Both the position numbers and the translations under genes were made by a program. This document shows positions 8,459-17,550 of a stretch of 47,880 nt of DNA, piece after piece. The notes under the pieces were generated by a model. That model was not told the origin of the DNA, made no database searches, and saw nothing but the letters and a program-made list of their open reading frames with translations. How positions within the stretch are numbered: the first letter of the stretch is position 1; each line of letters begins with the position of its first letter. The stretch comes from CAYUJH01 sp964394585 (GTDB lineage: Bacteria; Bacteroidota; Bacteroidia; Cytophagales; Flammeovirgaceae): NCBI GenBank assembly GCA_964394585.1, contig CAYMYI010000019.1:1-47880 (forward strand). The letters are read 5' to 3'.

Positions 8459-9226
8459 ATGGATGTACTTATTATTGAAGATGAACCTCTTGCCGCCACT
8501 AAACTCGCCGAAATGCTTGCCGATTGTAACGAAACGTTCAAGGTAGTAGCTACCCTTTCTTCCATAGAAAGTAGCGTGGCATGGCTCCAAACCCACCAAC
8601 ATCCGGTACTTATTTTTTCTGACATTGAAATTGCCGACGGGCTGAGCTTCGATATTTTTCGGCAAGTAGAGGTAAAGTGCCCAATCATTTTTACTACGGC
8701 ATACGACCAATATGCCATCGAAGCCTTTGAGGTAAACAGCATCGATTATCTCCTTAAACCCATTAAGCCAAAAAAGTTGCACCAAAGCCTCGAAAAATTT
8801 CAGCAAATGCAAAGCAATTTTGCCCAACAAAACTTGCAAACCAAACTCGAAGAGTTAACGGCTTTGGTAAAGGGTGGAGAAACAATGTATAAATCGCGGT
8901 TTTTGGTAAAAAATGGGCAGCGGATTCAAGCCATCAAAGTTGCACAGATTGCTTATTTCTATTCACAAGATAAACTCACACTGCTCATGACACACGAGGG
9001 GCAAAAGTTCCCTGTCGATTATTCCCTCGACGAACTTGCAAATTTGCTCGATCCCGTCCAGTTTTTTAAGCTCAACCGAAAAGTAATTGCCCACATCGAC
9101 TCCACTCATACTATCCATCCTTATTTTAAGGGAAGGCTGAAGGTTGAACTCGCTCCCCCTTTCGAAGAAGAAGTGATTATAAGCGCAGAACGTACACCGT
9201 TGTTTAAAGTTTGGCTCGATCAATAG
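8459..9226 (+). CDS. LytTR-family response regulator
   Basis: A 255-residue cytoplasmic regulator. The receiver domain (1-120) has acidic residues Glu7/Asp8, the phosphoacceptor Asp55 in FSDIEIADG, and the conserved DYLLKPI lysine motif. The LytTR DNA-binding domain (about 145-255) shows the family pattern: FLVKNGQRIQAIKVAQIAYFYSQ, then FKLNRKVIAHIDS, then AERTPLFKVWL. It is the partner of the LytS-type kinase immediately upstream. Regulators of this type bind direct repeats upstream of targets; the targets cannot be identified here. Confidence 0.94.
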   Translation: MDVLIIEDEPLAATKLAEMLADCNETFKVVATLSSIESSVAWLQTHQHPVLIFSDIEIADGLSFDIFRQVEVKCPIIFTTAYDQYAIEAFEVNSIDYLLKPIKPKKLHQSLEKFQQMQSNFAQQNLQTKLEELTALVKGGETMYKSRFLVKNGQRIQAIKVAQIAYFYSQDKLTLLMTHEGQKFPVDYSLDELANLLDPVQFFKLNRKVIAHIDSTHTIHPYFKGRLKVELAPPFEEEVIISAERTPLFKVWLDQ

Positions 9227-9241
9227 GCAAAATCGCAAAAA

Positions 9242-9658
9242 TTACTGCTGCTTTAGCCAACGAAAAGCTGTTTCAAAATCGCTAAACTGCCCGACAATAC
9301 GATCGCCTATTTCAATCAAATCAACTGCGGTATCTTCACTTTTATAATTGTAACGAGGTTTTACTATGGCAAGATAGTAGTAACCTTCGTTGAGTAAAAA
9401 GGGGATTAAATCGCTGTAGAGCCAAGCATCAGAAGCATTGGCATCTTCTCGAATTGCCGAAAGATCAACCAGCCATTTTATATAAGGTTTAGTAGGCCGC
9501 GTTTGCGCTACTTGTTCAATTTTTTGGCTCAATTCAACATCGGCAAATTGGGCTTTCTCGCTCCAGTAATCTACAATCAATTGGTCATCTTCTAAAAAAG
9601 TAATGCCATGTACCGGGCGATTAACATTCAAGTTTTTGAAAGGAGAAGGTGTAGCCAT
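9242..9658 (-). CDS. STAS/SpoIIAA-like hypothetical protein
   Basis: A 138-residue soluble protein. The pattern of a central strand-helix (YIKWLVDLSAIRED), a second strand (YYYLAIVKPR) and the C-terminal FSDFETAFRWLKQQ resembles SpoIIAA/STAS-like proteins common in Bacteroidota, which end in F-x-x-x-x-x-A-x-x-WL. Molecular function is unknown. It is convergent with the LytTR regulator, 15 bases away. The ATG is preceded by AGGAGAAGG-like sequence on the opposite strand only, so no ribosome site supports the start. Confidence 0.55.
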   Translation of the reverse strand: MATPSPFKNLNVNRPVHGITFLEDDQLIVDYWSEKAQFADVELSQKIEQVAQTRPTKPYIKWLVDLSAIREDANASDAWLYSDLIPFLLNEGYYYLAIVKPRYNYKSEDTAVDLIEIGDRIVGQFSDFETAFRWLKQQ

Positions 9659-9814
9659 TGTGATACGTGTTTGTAATGAATATGAACTGATTAACTATTA
9701 TTCGAATATCGCTCCTCACCTATTTAAAGATTTGGCTATCAATACTTTAATACATTTTCATATTCAGTTTCTGTGCTTGTAATTCAAGTTTTCGTGATAT
9801 TTCACGAGCAGAAA

Positions 9815-12800
9815 TTAGCGAATAATCACGCGTTTGCAAAGCACCATGCTCCTAAAATTCAGCTTTAAAATGTAAACTCCTGAGGGAAATTTTTCTAAGG
9901 GAATTACAGTAAGCTGTGAATCAACAACTTGCCCTGTAAATAGCCGATTCCCCATTGCATTCAAAAAAGTGAGTTGGGTCTTAGGCGGCACTCCTTCTAC
10001 AAAAAGATGCGTTTGTGCGGGGTTAGGGTATATTCGGAAGTTATCATCATGTGATTGCTCTATGCTGAGCGGTTCACGGCTAAATACGGAAAGTTCCTTG
10101 GTAACTGTGGCACTGCCTGCTGGGTTTTCCACCGTAAGCGTTACCCGATACGTGCCCGGCACTCGGAACACCACTTTGGGGGTTTGCTCGGTGAAAGTAA
10201 ACGTTTCAGGTCCTGTTATTTCCCAAAGCCAAGAACGAGGTCGCCGGGTACTCAAATCGAGGAATTGCACAGTATCTTCTTCTACAAACAGGCTATCAGC
10301 CATGGGGAAATCGACCATAAAATCGGCAATGGGTATTTCAAAAGAAAACGGGGTAACTTTCACATTATCAATATAAAATGTATGATTAGCCGCACTTCGG
10401 TTCTCAAAAGCTAGGCGCAATGCATTGTCAGTTTGGGCAGGGTTGAGCATGTCTAAATCGAAGGAAAGCGTTTGCCACTGGGCGGAGGTAGGGCGAATCG
10501 ATGCAGCTGGGGCTATACCTGTTGCCAATTCGTTTGCTGTACCGCACCACCATTCCCGAAAATCCTCTCCACAATTCAAGCTATACAATACACACAGTGT
10601 ATCGGAAGGAATCGCTTCGCGGGGTAGGTAGGCAACATCGAACGACACCGTAGCACTGTTTTTTTCTACTAAGTTGATAGCCGGGGAAACTAACCGAGCG
10701 CGAAATCCCTGCCGAGCGAAGTAAGCATTTTCGGCAGTATAGGTAGTGAAACTTTGCCCATACGCCCCTCCTTGCCGATCTACTTTCCATGCAAATACCG
10801 GAAGCGATTGCCATTCAGCTGCATCGCCTTGCTCAAACGTCGCATTTAAAACAGTAGGTAACTCCTCTAGGGCAGTTACAGTAATTGCTTCGGGCAATGT
10901 GAGGGTATCGGCAGCTTGGGCGGTTTGCATAATGAGTTTGATGCCAAAAGTTCCCGCTTGGTTGTAGGTTACCTTTGGGTTGAGCGCCGTAGTTTGGGAG
11001 GGTATTGCCCCTTCGAACTCCCACTGCACTTGCTGAAGTGGCGCACCGGAAATCAGCCGAGGGGTTGCCATAAATTGCACAGAAGTTCCTATGCAAATTT
11101 CCGACAAAGTTCGGTCTGAGGTAAACGAAGCCTCAATTTCATTTACTGCTGAGGCGCGTAAATTGTCAAGATATACTGTGCCGTCGTCTTTTTGGACATC
11201 GAAGCGAAACAAGATTGAAGAGGCAAGGGAATCGGTACGGAGATACAGGGTTTGGGTATTCCATTCTAAAAAATTGGGGGCACTTCTCAAAGTAGAAGGC
11301 GAAAAGGTATTGAGCGTATCGCCAAGGGCTTGCCACAAACGCCGAAACGTTTTACCGCAATCTGCTGAGTAGAAAAGCGTGAGGGTGTCGCGCACCGTTG
11401 CCGATGCTACCGCATAGTCAAATTCCACTTTTACCCAATCGGTCGTTTGGGTGGAAAGCGTACGAGAAAGCAAACTTGCATTGGTTAAGGGCGAAGTACT
11501 TCTCTCACTCGTTTCGTAAGCTCCAACTGGTTGAGTATTCCATGTCCCCGAAAGCTCATTCCAATCAATAAATACTTGACTTTCAAAATCTTCTGAAAGT
11601 GAAATAGTTTCAGGAGCGGGTTCTGCTACTTTTATCCATCGTTCTTGCAAAAGTTCGGCTACAGTGCCATCGGCACGGAGGCTTACCAAGCGCACTGAAA
11701 AAATACCAGCTTGTGGATATTGCACTAAAGGTGCCGCATTGGTACTGTAACTAGGCATTCCGCCTTCAAAATACCACTCTCGGCGCAGGGTATCGCTCGA
11801 GAAACTGCGCGATGTATCGGCAAACTGAATGCTATCGCCTGCACAAATCCACTGCGTTGCTGTGGTAAAAGCAGGTACTATGCCCGTGAACGGACGCACG
11901 CTAAGGTTATCGATGTGGATGTTGTTGCCAAAAGCCCCCTTCCCTACCCACATTACTTCAAGGCTTTCCGTGTTGATGGTGGGAATCTGTAGCGATACGG
12001 CTCTCCAATTGCTATTTTGGAACGGGCGCAACTCGTTTTGGAAAGCCCGTCCATTTGCCAGCGTTTCGCCCGAATCTTGCCAAAGCAGTTGAAACGTCTG
12101 TTCACAGTCGGTGCGATAGTATACCGCTAACGTATCGGCTGCATCACTACCTCGCCATGTGGCATACGCATACTCAAAAAATACTTCTGTAAACATACGC
12201 CCCTCAGTGGCTACTACCGGAGCGCGAAATTTCCCTATCTTTCCTTTTAAATTTTGATAATAATTAGGGAGGTAAAGAGATGTCGCCGATTGCTTCCCCA
12301 CGTCACTTTTTTGCCATGCCTCTCCTTCGAGCAACCACCCTTCGGGCGGAAAGGCGGTTTCTTCAAAATTGGTAGAAACTTCCGTTGGTAAAGTTTCCGG
12401 AACATCGCGCACTAGAATTTCCATTTGAAATGTATCCGATACGGCTGCCGCTTGCGCAATTAACGTTGCCGTGTAGCGTCCGGGCACATCGTACCGAACG
12501 GTAGGTGCTCTTTCGGAAGAGGCATCTGGTGTACCATTGGGGAACAACCACTGTACGCGAACCGACTCGCTACTAACACCCAATGCTTGCACTTCTGCTG
12601 AAAATGCAAGCGTTTCTCCTCGGCAAACCCTACGTTGGTTCACCGAAAAACGAGCAACAATGGCACTGTCGGGTGCCACCGTAGATTCTTGTAATACGCT
12701 ACGAAACTCGCCGATTTCCATTGCTGCCAACATACGTGCTTTTTGGTCGTGTGTGAAAAGACCCATACAGGCATCTTCGGTATATTCCATAAAGTTTTCG

Positions 12801-13666
12801 TGCATTCGGATATTTCCGCAGGAGGTTACAGGTTCGGTAAGGCATGCAAAATTGGGTGCGCCTACATTGGGAGTATCTTCACAGAAATCATCTTGGGTGC
12901 ATCCCCCTACATCGGGGCCCCATGGATGAAAAAGGCCCAACCAATGCCCTAACTCGTGGGTTAAGGTGCGCCCTTGATTATAAGGCGAGTCGAACGGATT
13001 TTCGGGTGCGCGCCCCAACGCTCGGTACGCAACAGCTACCCCTTCGGTGGTAGGTCGGCTGAGTTCATCTTCTATACCGGGCAAACCGGTAGCTACGGGA
13101 AATTGCGCCGCCCCTAAGAAGTTTCCAATGGGCGGCACCACCCACACGTTTACGTATTCTTCAGGATTCCAAATTGTATGGATTTTTAGTTCTTTATCGT
13201 AATTATCAATATTAAATGCGGTGATTTTGCTTTCGTATCGGTGGATTCCCGGCTCGGTTAATATTTCTCCTGAGGGGGAAAGCAAGGCAGGTTCAAAGGT
13301 TATCCCGATTTCCGAAGAAAGCTTCTTAAAATCGGGGTTGATGAGAGCCGTATCGGCATTGAGACGGTTGAAATCTTCGTTGAGCACCTCGATTTGAGAA
13401 TATACTTGAGCTGCGGCTACGTTAGCGCCTTCGCCTACAGGTTCTCCGTTATGTACAATGTGAAAAATGATTGGAATGCGGTAGTGGGTTTCTTCGCCAA
13501 TTTCGCGCTGTTGGCGCATGGCTCTTTGCAAGAGTTTTTCAAACTGTTGCCGCTGTTCGGCACTTTGTTTTAGCCGAAACTGACAGCGTTCGGGCAACGT
13601 TTGAGCACTAAGCGTAGCCAATAATCCTACTTTGCAAAACAACAGGAGAAAAAAACGTGAACACAT
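9815..13666 (-). CDS. Secreted M43 (pappalysin-like) metalloprotease with PKD and MAM-like modules and T9SS signal
   Basis: A 1283-residue exported multidomain protease. The signal peptide is at about 1-21. The catalytic domain (about 60-310) has the extended zinc motif HELGHWLGLFH at residues 237-247 and a downstream Met-turn (ENFMEY), as in the M43 pappalysin/cytophagalysin family. Then come four PKD-like domains (for example TPDASSERAPTVRYDVPGRY), each of the first three followed by a MAM-like jelly-roll ending in IHIDNLSVRPF, VYLDNLRASAV or FYIDNVKVTPF. The last about 75 residues form the type IX secretion sorting domain: IYPNPAQTHLFVEG, then GNRLFTGQ, then FPSGVYILKL. This implies outer-membrane export and surface attachment or release. 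A promoter-like box lies about 37 bases upstream. The substrate is unknown. Confidence 0.93.
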   Translation of the reverse strand: MCSRFFLLLFCKVGLLATLSAQTLPERCQFRLKQSAEQRQQFEKLLQRAMRQQREIGEETHYRIPIIFHIVHNGEPVGEGANVAAAQVYSQIEVLNEDFNRLNADTALINPDFKKLSSEIGITFEPALLSPSGEILTEPGIHRYESKITAFNIDNYDKELKIHTIWNPEEYVNVWVVPPIGNFLGAAQFPVATGLPGIEDELSRPTTEGVAVAYRALGRAPENPFDSPYNQGRTLTHELGHWLGLFHPWGPDVGGCTQDDFCEDTPNVGAPNFACLTEPVTSCGNIRMHENFMEYTEDACMGLFTHDQKARMLAAMEIGEFRSVLQESTVAPDSAIVARFSVNQRRVCRGETLAFSAEVQALGVSSESVRVQWLFPNGTPDASSERAPTVRYDVPGRYTATLIAQAAAVSDTFQMEILVRDVPETLPTEVSTNFEETAFPPEGWLLEGEAWQKSDVGKQSATSLYLPNYYQNLKGKIGKFRAPVVATEGRMFTEVFFEYAYATWRGSDAADTLAVYYRTDCEQTFQLLWQDSGETLANGRAFQNELRPFQNSNWRAVSLQIPTINTESLEVMWVGKGAFGNNIHIDNLSVRPFTGIVPAFTTATQWICAGDSIQFADTSRSFSSDTLRREWYFEGGMPSYSTNAAPLVQYPQAGIFSVRLVSLRADGTVAELLQERWIKVAEPAPETISLSEDFESQVFIDWNELSGTWNTQPVGAYETSERSTSPLTNASLLSRTLSTQTTDWVKVEFDYAVASATVRDTLTLFYSADCGKTFRRLWQALGDTLNTFSPSTLRSAPNFLEWNTQTLYLRTDSLASSILFRFDVQKDDGTVYLDNLRASAVNEIEASFTSDRTLSEICIGTSVQFMATPRLISGAPLQQVQWEFEGAIPSQTTALNPKVTYNQAGTFGIKLIMQTAQAADTLTLPEAITVTALEELPTVLNATFEQGDAAEWQSLPVFAWKVDRQGGAYGQSFTTYTAENAYFARQGFRARLVSPAINLVEKNSATVSFDVAYLPREAIPSDTLCVLYSLNCGEDFREWWCGTANELATGIAPAASIRPTSAQWQTLSFDLDMLNPAQTDNALRLAFENRSAANHTFYIDNVKVTPFSFEIPIADFMVDFPMADSLFVEEDTVQFLDLSTRRPRSWLWEITGPETFTFTEQTPKVVFRVPGTYRVTLTVENPAGSATVTKELSVFSREPLSIEQSHDDNFRIYPNPAQTHLFVEGVPPKTQLTFLNAMGNRLFTGQVVDSQLTVIPLEKFPSGVYILKLNFRSMVLCKRVIIR

Positions 13667-13702
13667 TACGGCATATTTTAAGGCAGGAAAACACAGACCT
13701 TA

Positions 13703-13710
13703 CGAAGGTA
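13703..13710 (-). promoter_or_regulatory. Putative -7 box upstream of the M43 protease gene
   Basis: On the minus strand TACCTTCG matches TAnnTTTG at all but one position, with a TTTG 16 bases further upstream. Spacing is slightly short for the Bacteroidota consensus, so this is tentative. Confidence 0.33.
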
Positions 13711-13887
13711 CTTAATTCGTAGATTTCAAAGCACCCAACGATTTTCTTTTCGATTGTATGTTAACCAAAAAATCCTATAGCAAACCATTGCCTTTCTTGG
13801 GGGAACTTTCTTAATTTAACTTATTCAACCGCCCGAAAACACAAGCGGTATCCTAAAGCATTTTTCAACGATTTGAACAAAAATTGA

Positions 13888-15297
13888 ATGAGTAACTACA
13901 GTTTTTTTGACAACGTCCTACAGACCGTAAATGTGGCGGCGAGTTACACGGAATACCCTAGGGGATTAATTGAGCAAATTAAGCAGTGTAACAGTATTTA
14001 TAAAGTATATTTCCCCATCCGACGCGATAATGGAGAGTACGAAGTAATTGAAGCATACCGTGCAGAACATTCGCACCATAAAAAGCCTGTAAAAGGGGGA
14101 ATCCGTTACAGCAAGCAAGTAAACGAAGATGAAGTAAAGGCGCTTGCCGCACTGATGACGTTCAAATGTGCCTTGGTCGATGTCCCCTTTGGAGGGGCTA
14201 AAGGGGGTGTAAAAATCGACCGATGGGACTACTCGATTAACGAGATTGAGCGAATTACTCGCCGTTATACCTATGAGCTGGCTATCAAAAAATTCATCAG
14301 CCCGGCTATTGATGTCCCCGCACCCGACTACGGCACTGGGCAACAGGAAATGGCGTGGATTTCCGATACGTATGCTTCGCTTTTCCCAGAAGATATTAAC
14401 GCCGACGCTTGTGTTACGGGCAAGCCGCTTTCGCAGGCAGGTATCCGGGGTAGAACCGAGGCTACTGGGCGAGGCGTATTTTTTGGTTTAAAAGAAGCCG
14501 TTAGTTTTAACGAAGATATGGCTGAAATAGGATTGCGTTCGGGTATTGAAGGGAAACGTGTGATTGTCCAGGGCTTGGGAAATGTAGGCTACTTTTCATC
14601 TTTCTATTTGCAAGAAGCCGGAGCTATCATTATTGGAATTGCCGAAAAAGAAGGAGGAATTTTTAACCCTTCAGGATTGAACGTTGAAAAAGTGTTCAAG
14701 CATCGTAAAAAAGAAGGCACGATTTTAACGTTTCCGGGGGCTGAACCTGTGGAAAACTCTCTTTCGCTGTTAGAGTATGAATGCGACATTTTGATTCCAG
14801 CTGCCCTTGAAAACCAAATTACCGAAGAGAATGCCCCGCGCATCCAGGCGAAAATTATTGCCGAAGCAGCCAATGGCCCGGTAACGAACGAAGCCGAGAA
14901 AATCTTACTTGACCGTAACATCTTGATTTTGCCCGATATTTACCTGAATGCCGGTGGGGTAACCGTTTCGTATTTTGAGTGGCTGAAAAACCTTTCGCGC
15001 ATGTCGTTTGGGAAACTCGAAAAACGCTACGACCAGCTCAATAATGAGCGAATTGTAGAGGCTATTGAAAGCGCTTCCGATACGAACCTTACCTTCAAGC
15101 AACGGAAAGCAATTATCAAAGGAGCTGGCGAAGCCGACTTGGTAGAATCGGGCTTGGAAGAAACCATGGTAGATGCTTACCAAGAATTGCATGCTACGGC
15201 ACGCCGACATAAAATCACGAATCTGCGGACAGCTGCCTTTATTCTTTCGATCAATAAGATTGCCTTAAACTACATCGAAAACGGCATTTTCCCGTAA
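13888..15297 (+). CDS. Glu/Leu/Phe/Val dehydrogenase, probably NAD-dependent glutamate dehydrogenase
   Basis: A 469-residue amino-acid dehydrogenase. The substrate-binding domain has KGGIRY and the catalytic-lysine segment VPFGGAKGGV; PAPDYGTG follows. The Rossmann domain carries VQGLGNVG, and EAANGPV lies towards the C-terminus. Length and organisation fit the hexameric enzyme that interconverts glutamate with 2-oxoglutarate and ammonia. A residue-level distinction between glutamate and leucine specificity was not attempted, although the length favours glutamate. The gene is monocistronic and ends at a strong hairpin terminator shared with the convergent PHA cluster. Confidence 0.9.
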   Translation: MSNYSFFDNVLQTVNVAASYTEYPRGLIEQIKQCNSIYKVYFPIRRDNGEYEVIEAYRAEHSHHKKPVKGGIRYSKQVNEDEVKALAALMTFKCALVDVPFGGAKGGVKIDRWDYSINEIERITRRYTYELAIKKFISPAIDVPAPDYGTGQQEMAWISDTYASLFPEDINADACVTGKPLSQAGIRGRTEATGRGVFFGLKEAVSFNEDMAEIGLRSGIEGKRVIVQGLGNVGYFSSFYLQEAGAIIIGIAEKEGGIFNPSGLNVEKVFKHRKKEGTILTFPGAEPVENSLSLLEYECDILIPAALENQITEENAPRIQAKIIAEAANGPVTNEAEKILLDRNILILPDIYLNAGGVTVSYFEWLKNLSRMSFGKLEKRYDQLNNERIVEAIESASDTNLTFKQRKAIIKGAGEADLVESGLEETMVDAYQELHATARRHKITNLRTAAFILSINKIALNYIENGIFP

Positions 15298-15325
15298 TCT
15301 ACCCCACTTAACACTTACCACAAAC

Positions 15326-15358
15326 AAAAAGCACACTGCCAGAAGCGGTGTGCTTTTT
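15326..15358. terminator. Bidirectional rho-independent terminator between gdh and phaB
   Basis: AAAAAGCACAC (15326-15336) pairs with GTGTGCTTTTT (15348-15358). The stem continues inward through TGC/GCG to a small loop. The A-tract and T-tract flanks let it serve the convergent glutamate dehydrogenase and phaB transcripts. Confidence 0.85.
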
Positions 15359-15407
15359 CATGAAACTGAAAAAAATACTATCGGAAAATATTAGCGTTTA
15401 TTCGAGC

Positions 15408-16154
15408 TTAATACACATGTTGCCCACCATTGATTGCATAGTTGGCGCCTGTAATGAACGATGCCTTATCAGAAGCCAAAAACGACACCAAATGGGCAAT
15501 TTCTTCGGTACCTCCTAACCTCCCCAACGGAATCCCTCCAACAATTTGCTCTCGTACCTCTTCCGGTACAGCCAAGACCATATCGGTGGCAATGTAACCT
15601 GGCGATATAGTATTTACGGTAATCCCTTTGCGGGCTACTTCCATAGCAAGCGTTTTGGTAAATCCGTGAATACCTGCCTTTGCCGCTGAGTAGTTTGCTT
15701 GCCCAAACTGCCCGCGTTGTCCGTTCACCGAAGAGATGTTGATTACTCTACCAAACCCTGTGGTAATCATTTGGTTAATCACGTTGCGCGTACAATTAAA
15801 AATGCTATCGAGGTTGGTACTAATCACAGAATGCCATTGTTCGGGGGTCATCTTTCGGAACGAAATATCGCGGGTGATGCCAGCATTATTTACCAATACA
15901 TCAATGGTTCCGTGTTCGGCTTCAATAGCATCTACCATTGCCTTCACCGATTCAAAATCGGAAACATCGGCTTGGTACATGGGGAAATCGTAGCCTTCAG
16001 CCAAGCGATCCGCCCGCCACTTTTGAGCTTTGCTTTCGCTGTGGTAATTGGCAATTACCAAGTAGCCATCGTCGGCTAGTTTTTTACACATTGCAGTACC
16101 CAGCCCACCTGTGGCACCGGTTACTAACGTTACAATTTGCTTGTTGCTTGTCAT
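15408..16154 (-). CDS. phaB: Acetoacetyl-CoA reductase
   Basis: NADPH-dependent short-chain reductase making (R)-3-hydroxybutyryl-CoA, the monomer for PHA synthesis. Motifs are the cofactor loop TGATGGLG, NNAG (in VLVNNAGITRD), the catalytic Ser in INISSVNGQ, YSAAK and the C-terminal INGGQHVY typical of PhaB. The frame is open to 16235, but alignment places the start at the ATG at 16154 (MTSNKQIVTLVTG), giving 248 residues, the usual size. The upstream 27 residues have no family match. The gene is last in the phaA-phaE-phaC-phaB order, with a 224-base gap after phaC that may hold its own promoter. Confidence 0.92.
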   Translation of the reverse strand: MTSNKQIVTLVTGATGGLGTAMCKKLADDGYLVIANYHSESKAQKWRADRLAEGYDFPMYQADVSDFESVKAMVDAIEAEHGTIDVLVNNAGITRDISFRKMTPEQWHSVISTNLDSIFNCTRNVINQMITTGFGRVINISSVNGQRGQFGQANYSAAKAGIHGFTKTLAMEVARKGITVNTISPGYIATDMVLAVPEEVREQIVGGIPLGRLGGTEEIAHLVSFLASDKASFITGANYAINGGQHVY

Positions 16155-16378
16155 GGTTGCAGGGGTTTTTAAAAGGTTAAAAAATGAAGATGTCGGATGT
16201 GAAACCGACTGGAATATTAGGGTAAAAAAATACACTTAGTATCACATCGGTCTATGCGTTTCAAAGGGTAGTCCGTATCGAGTTGAAAATAATTTGGGGC
16301 GGTATAACACCGATACTCTCAGAAAAACATCTCCGCAAAAGCTCACTCCCCAAATCACTTTATTACGATTACATAAAT

Positions 16379-17431
16379 CTACTTATCGCGTTTGGCAATC
16401 CAGTTGGCAATGGTAGGGGCAAGATCTTGCTGCGAACGATTACCTACAAAAACTCCAATATGCCCACCGGGAAACTCGTATAGCTCTTTATCTTTCGAGC
16501 TTACCAAATCGTTCAGGGGTTTGGTAGCCGAAGGCGGAACGAGGTGATCGGCTTTGGCGTAGATGGTCAGAATCGGCATTTGAATATTTTTCAGATCTAC
16601 CTTCTGTCCTCCTAATTCAAATTCTCCTTTTACCAATTTATTTTCTTGGTACAAATCTTTAATGAATTGGCGGTACGTTTCGCCTGCCTGATCAGGACTA
16701 TCCGACACCCATTTTTCCATACGTAGAAAGTTCATCAGCTTTGCTTTGTCTTTCATTACGTCGGGCAAACTGAGCAACTTACGCATTTTGCCGGTAGGCT
16801 TGAGTAAATCGAAAGAAATATTCAAAAACTCCCCGGGAATGAGCCCGTTGTATCCATCTACGATGGCATCTACATCCATGTGGCGCGACCATCGGAAAAG
16901 CAAACCATCGTTGATGGAAAAGTCGACCGGAGTAACGAGCGTAATCAAATTTTTAATTTTTTCGGGGTGCAGCGCGGCGTAAATCAAACTGAAAGTACCT
17001 CCTTGGCATACTCCTAAAAGGTTTACCTGTTTTACACCGTGTTTTTTACGAACGAAATCGACACAATCGTCTAAGTCGCCATTGATGTAGTCGTCCATAG
17101 TTTTGTAGCGTTCCGATACGTCGGCATATCCCCAATCGATGAGGTACACATCAAGGCCTTCGGAACACATCTTACGAATGAGGCTACGATCCGATTGTAA
17201 ATCCATCATTTCCCAGCGGTTCACTAGGGCATACGAAATAACTACAGGCGTTTTCGCTTTAATGGTATGGTCGTTTTTAAAATGATACAGTTTCACTTTG
17301 CCTTCTTGCCAAACCGTTTCGCGTTCAGCGGTGGCGATGTCTACTTCGTTCACCTCAGAAAGGTGCTCATACCACGATTGCAGTGAATTCATTAAAGCGG
17401 CACTATCGGGTTGTGTGGCGGTTGTACTCAT
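16379..17431 (-). CDS. phaC: Class III poly(3-hydroxyalkanoate) synthase subunit PhaC
   Basis: A 350-residue alpha/beta-hydrolase-fold polymerase that links 3-hydroxyacyl-CoA units on the PHA granule. The lipase-like box is GVCQGG with nucleophile Cys142. The other triad residues are Asp295 (YAKADHLV) and His324 (GGHIGVF). The spacing Cys+153 and Asp+29 equals that of the Allochromatium vinosum enzyme (Cys149, Asp302, His331). The short length without a long N-terminal domain marks class III, which requires PhaE; phaE lies directly upstream. The motif YLIDWGYAD is also typical. Confidence 0.95.
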   Translation of the reverse strand: MSTTATQPDSAALMNSLQSWYEHLSEVNEVDIATAERETVWQEGKVKLYHFKNDHTIKAKTPVVISYALVNRWEMMDLQSDRSLIRKMCSEGLDVYLIDWGYADVSERYKTMDDYINGDLDDCVDFVRKKHGVKQVNLLGVCQGGTFSLIYAALHPEKIKNLITLVTPVDFSINDGLLFRWSRHMDVDAIVDGYNGLIPGEFLNISFDLLKPTGKMRKLLSLPDVMKDKAKLMNFLRMEKWVSDSPDQAGETYRQFIKDLYQENKLVKGEFELGGQKVDLKNIQMPILTIYAKADHLVPPSATKPLNDLVSSKDKELYEFPGGHIGVFVGNRSQQDLAPTIANWIAKRDK

Positions 17432-17550
17432 AATTTCTTTATTTTTTTCAGTTGTTTAAATGGATAAAAAAGAGGGTGGATCGATACTAGCAAGGGAAGT
17501 AGGGAGGCACCGAAGCGCACTCCCTGGGGAATCATCCCTGCAACAAGGGC

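Noticed and set aside
12537..12929. 130-residue plus-strand ORF inside the M43 protease gene
   Set aside because: It is antisense shadow of a well-supported coding region.
16155..16235. Longer N-terminus for PhaB (27 extra residues)
   Set aside because: Family alignment starts at the ATG at 16154; the extension has no homology-like pattern.
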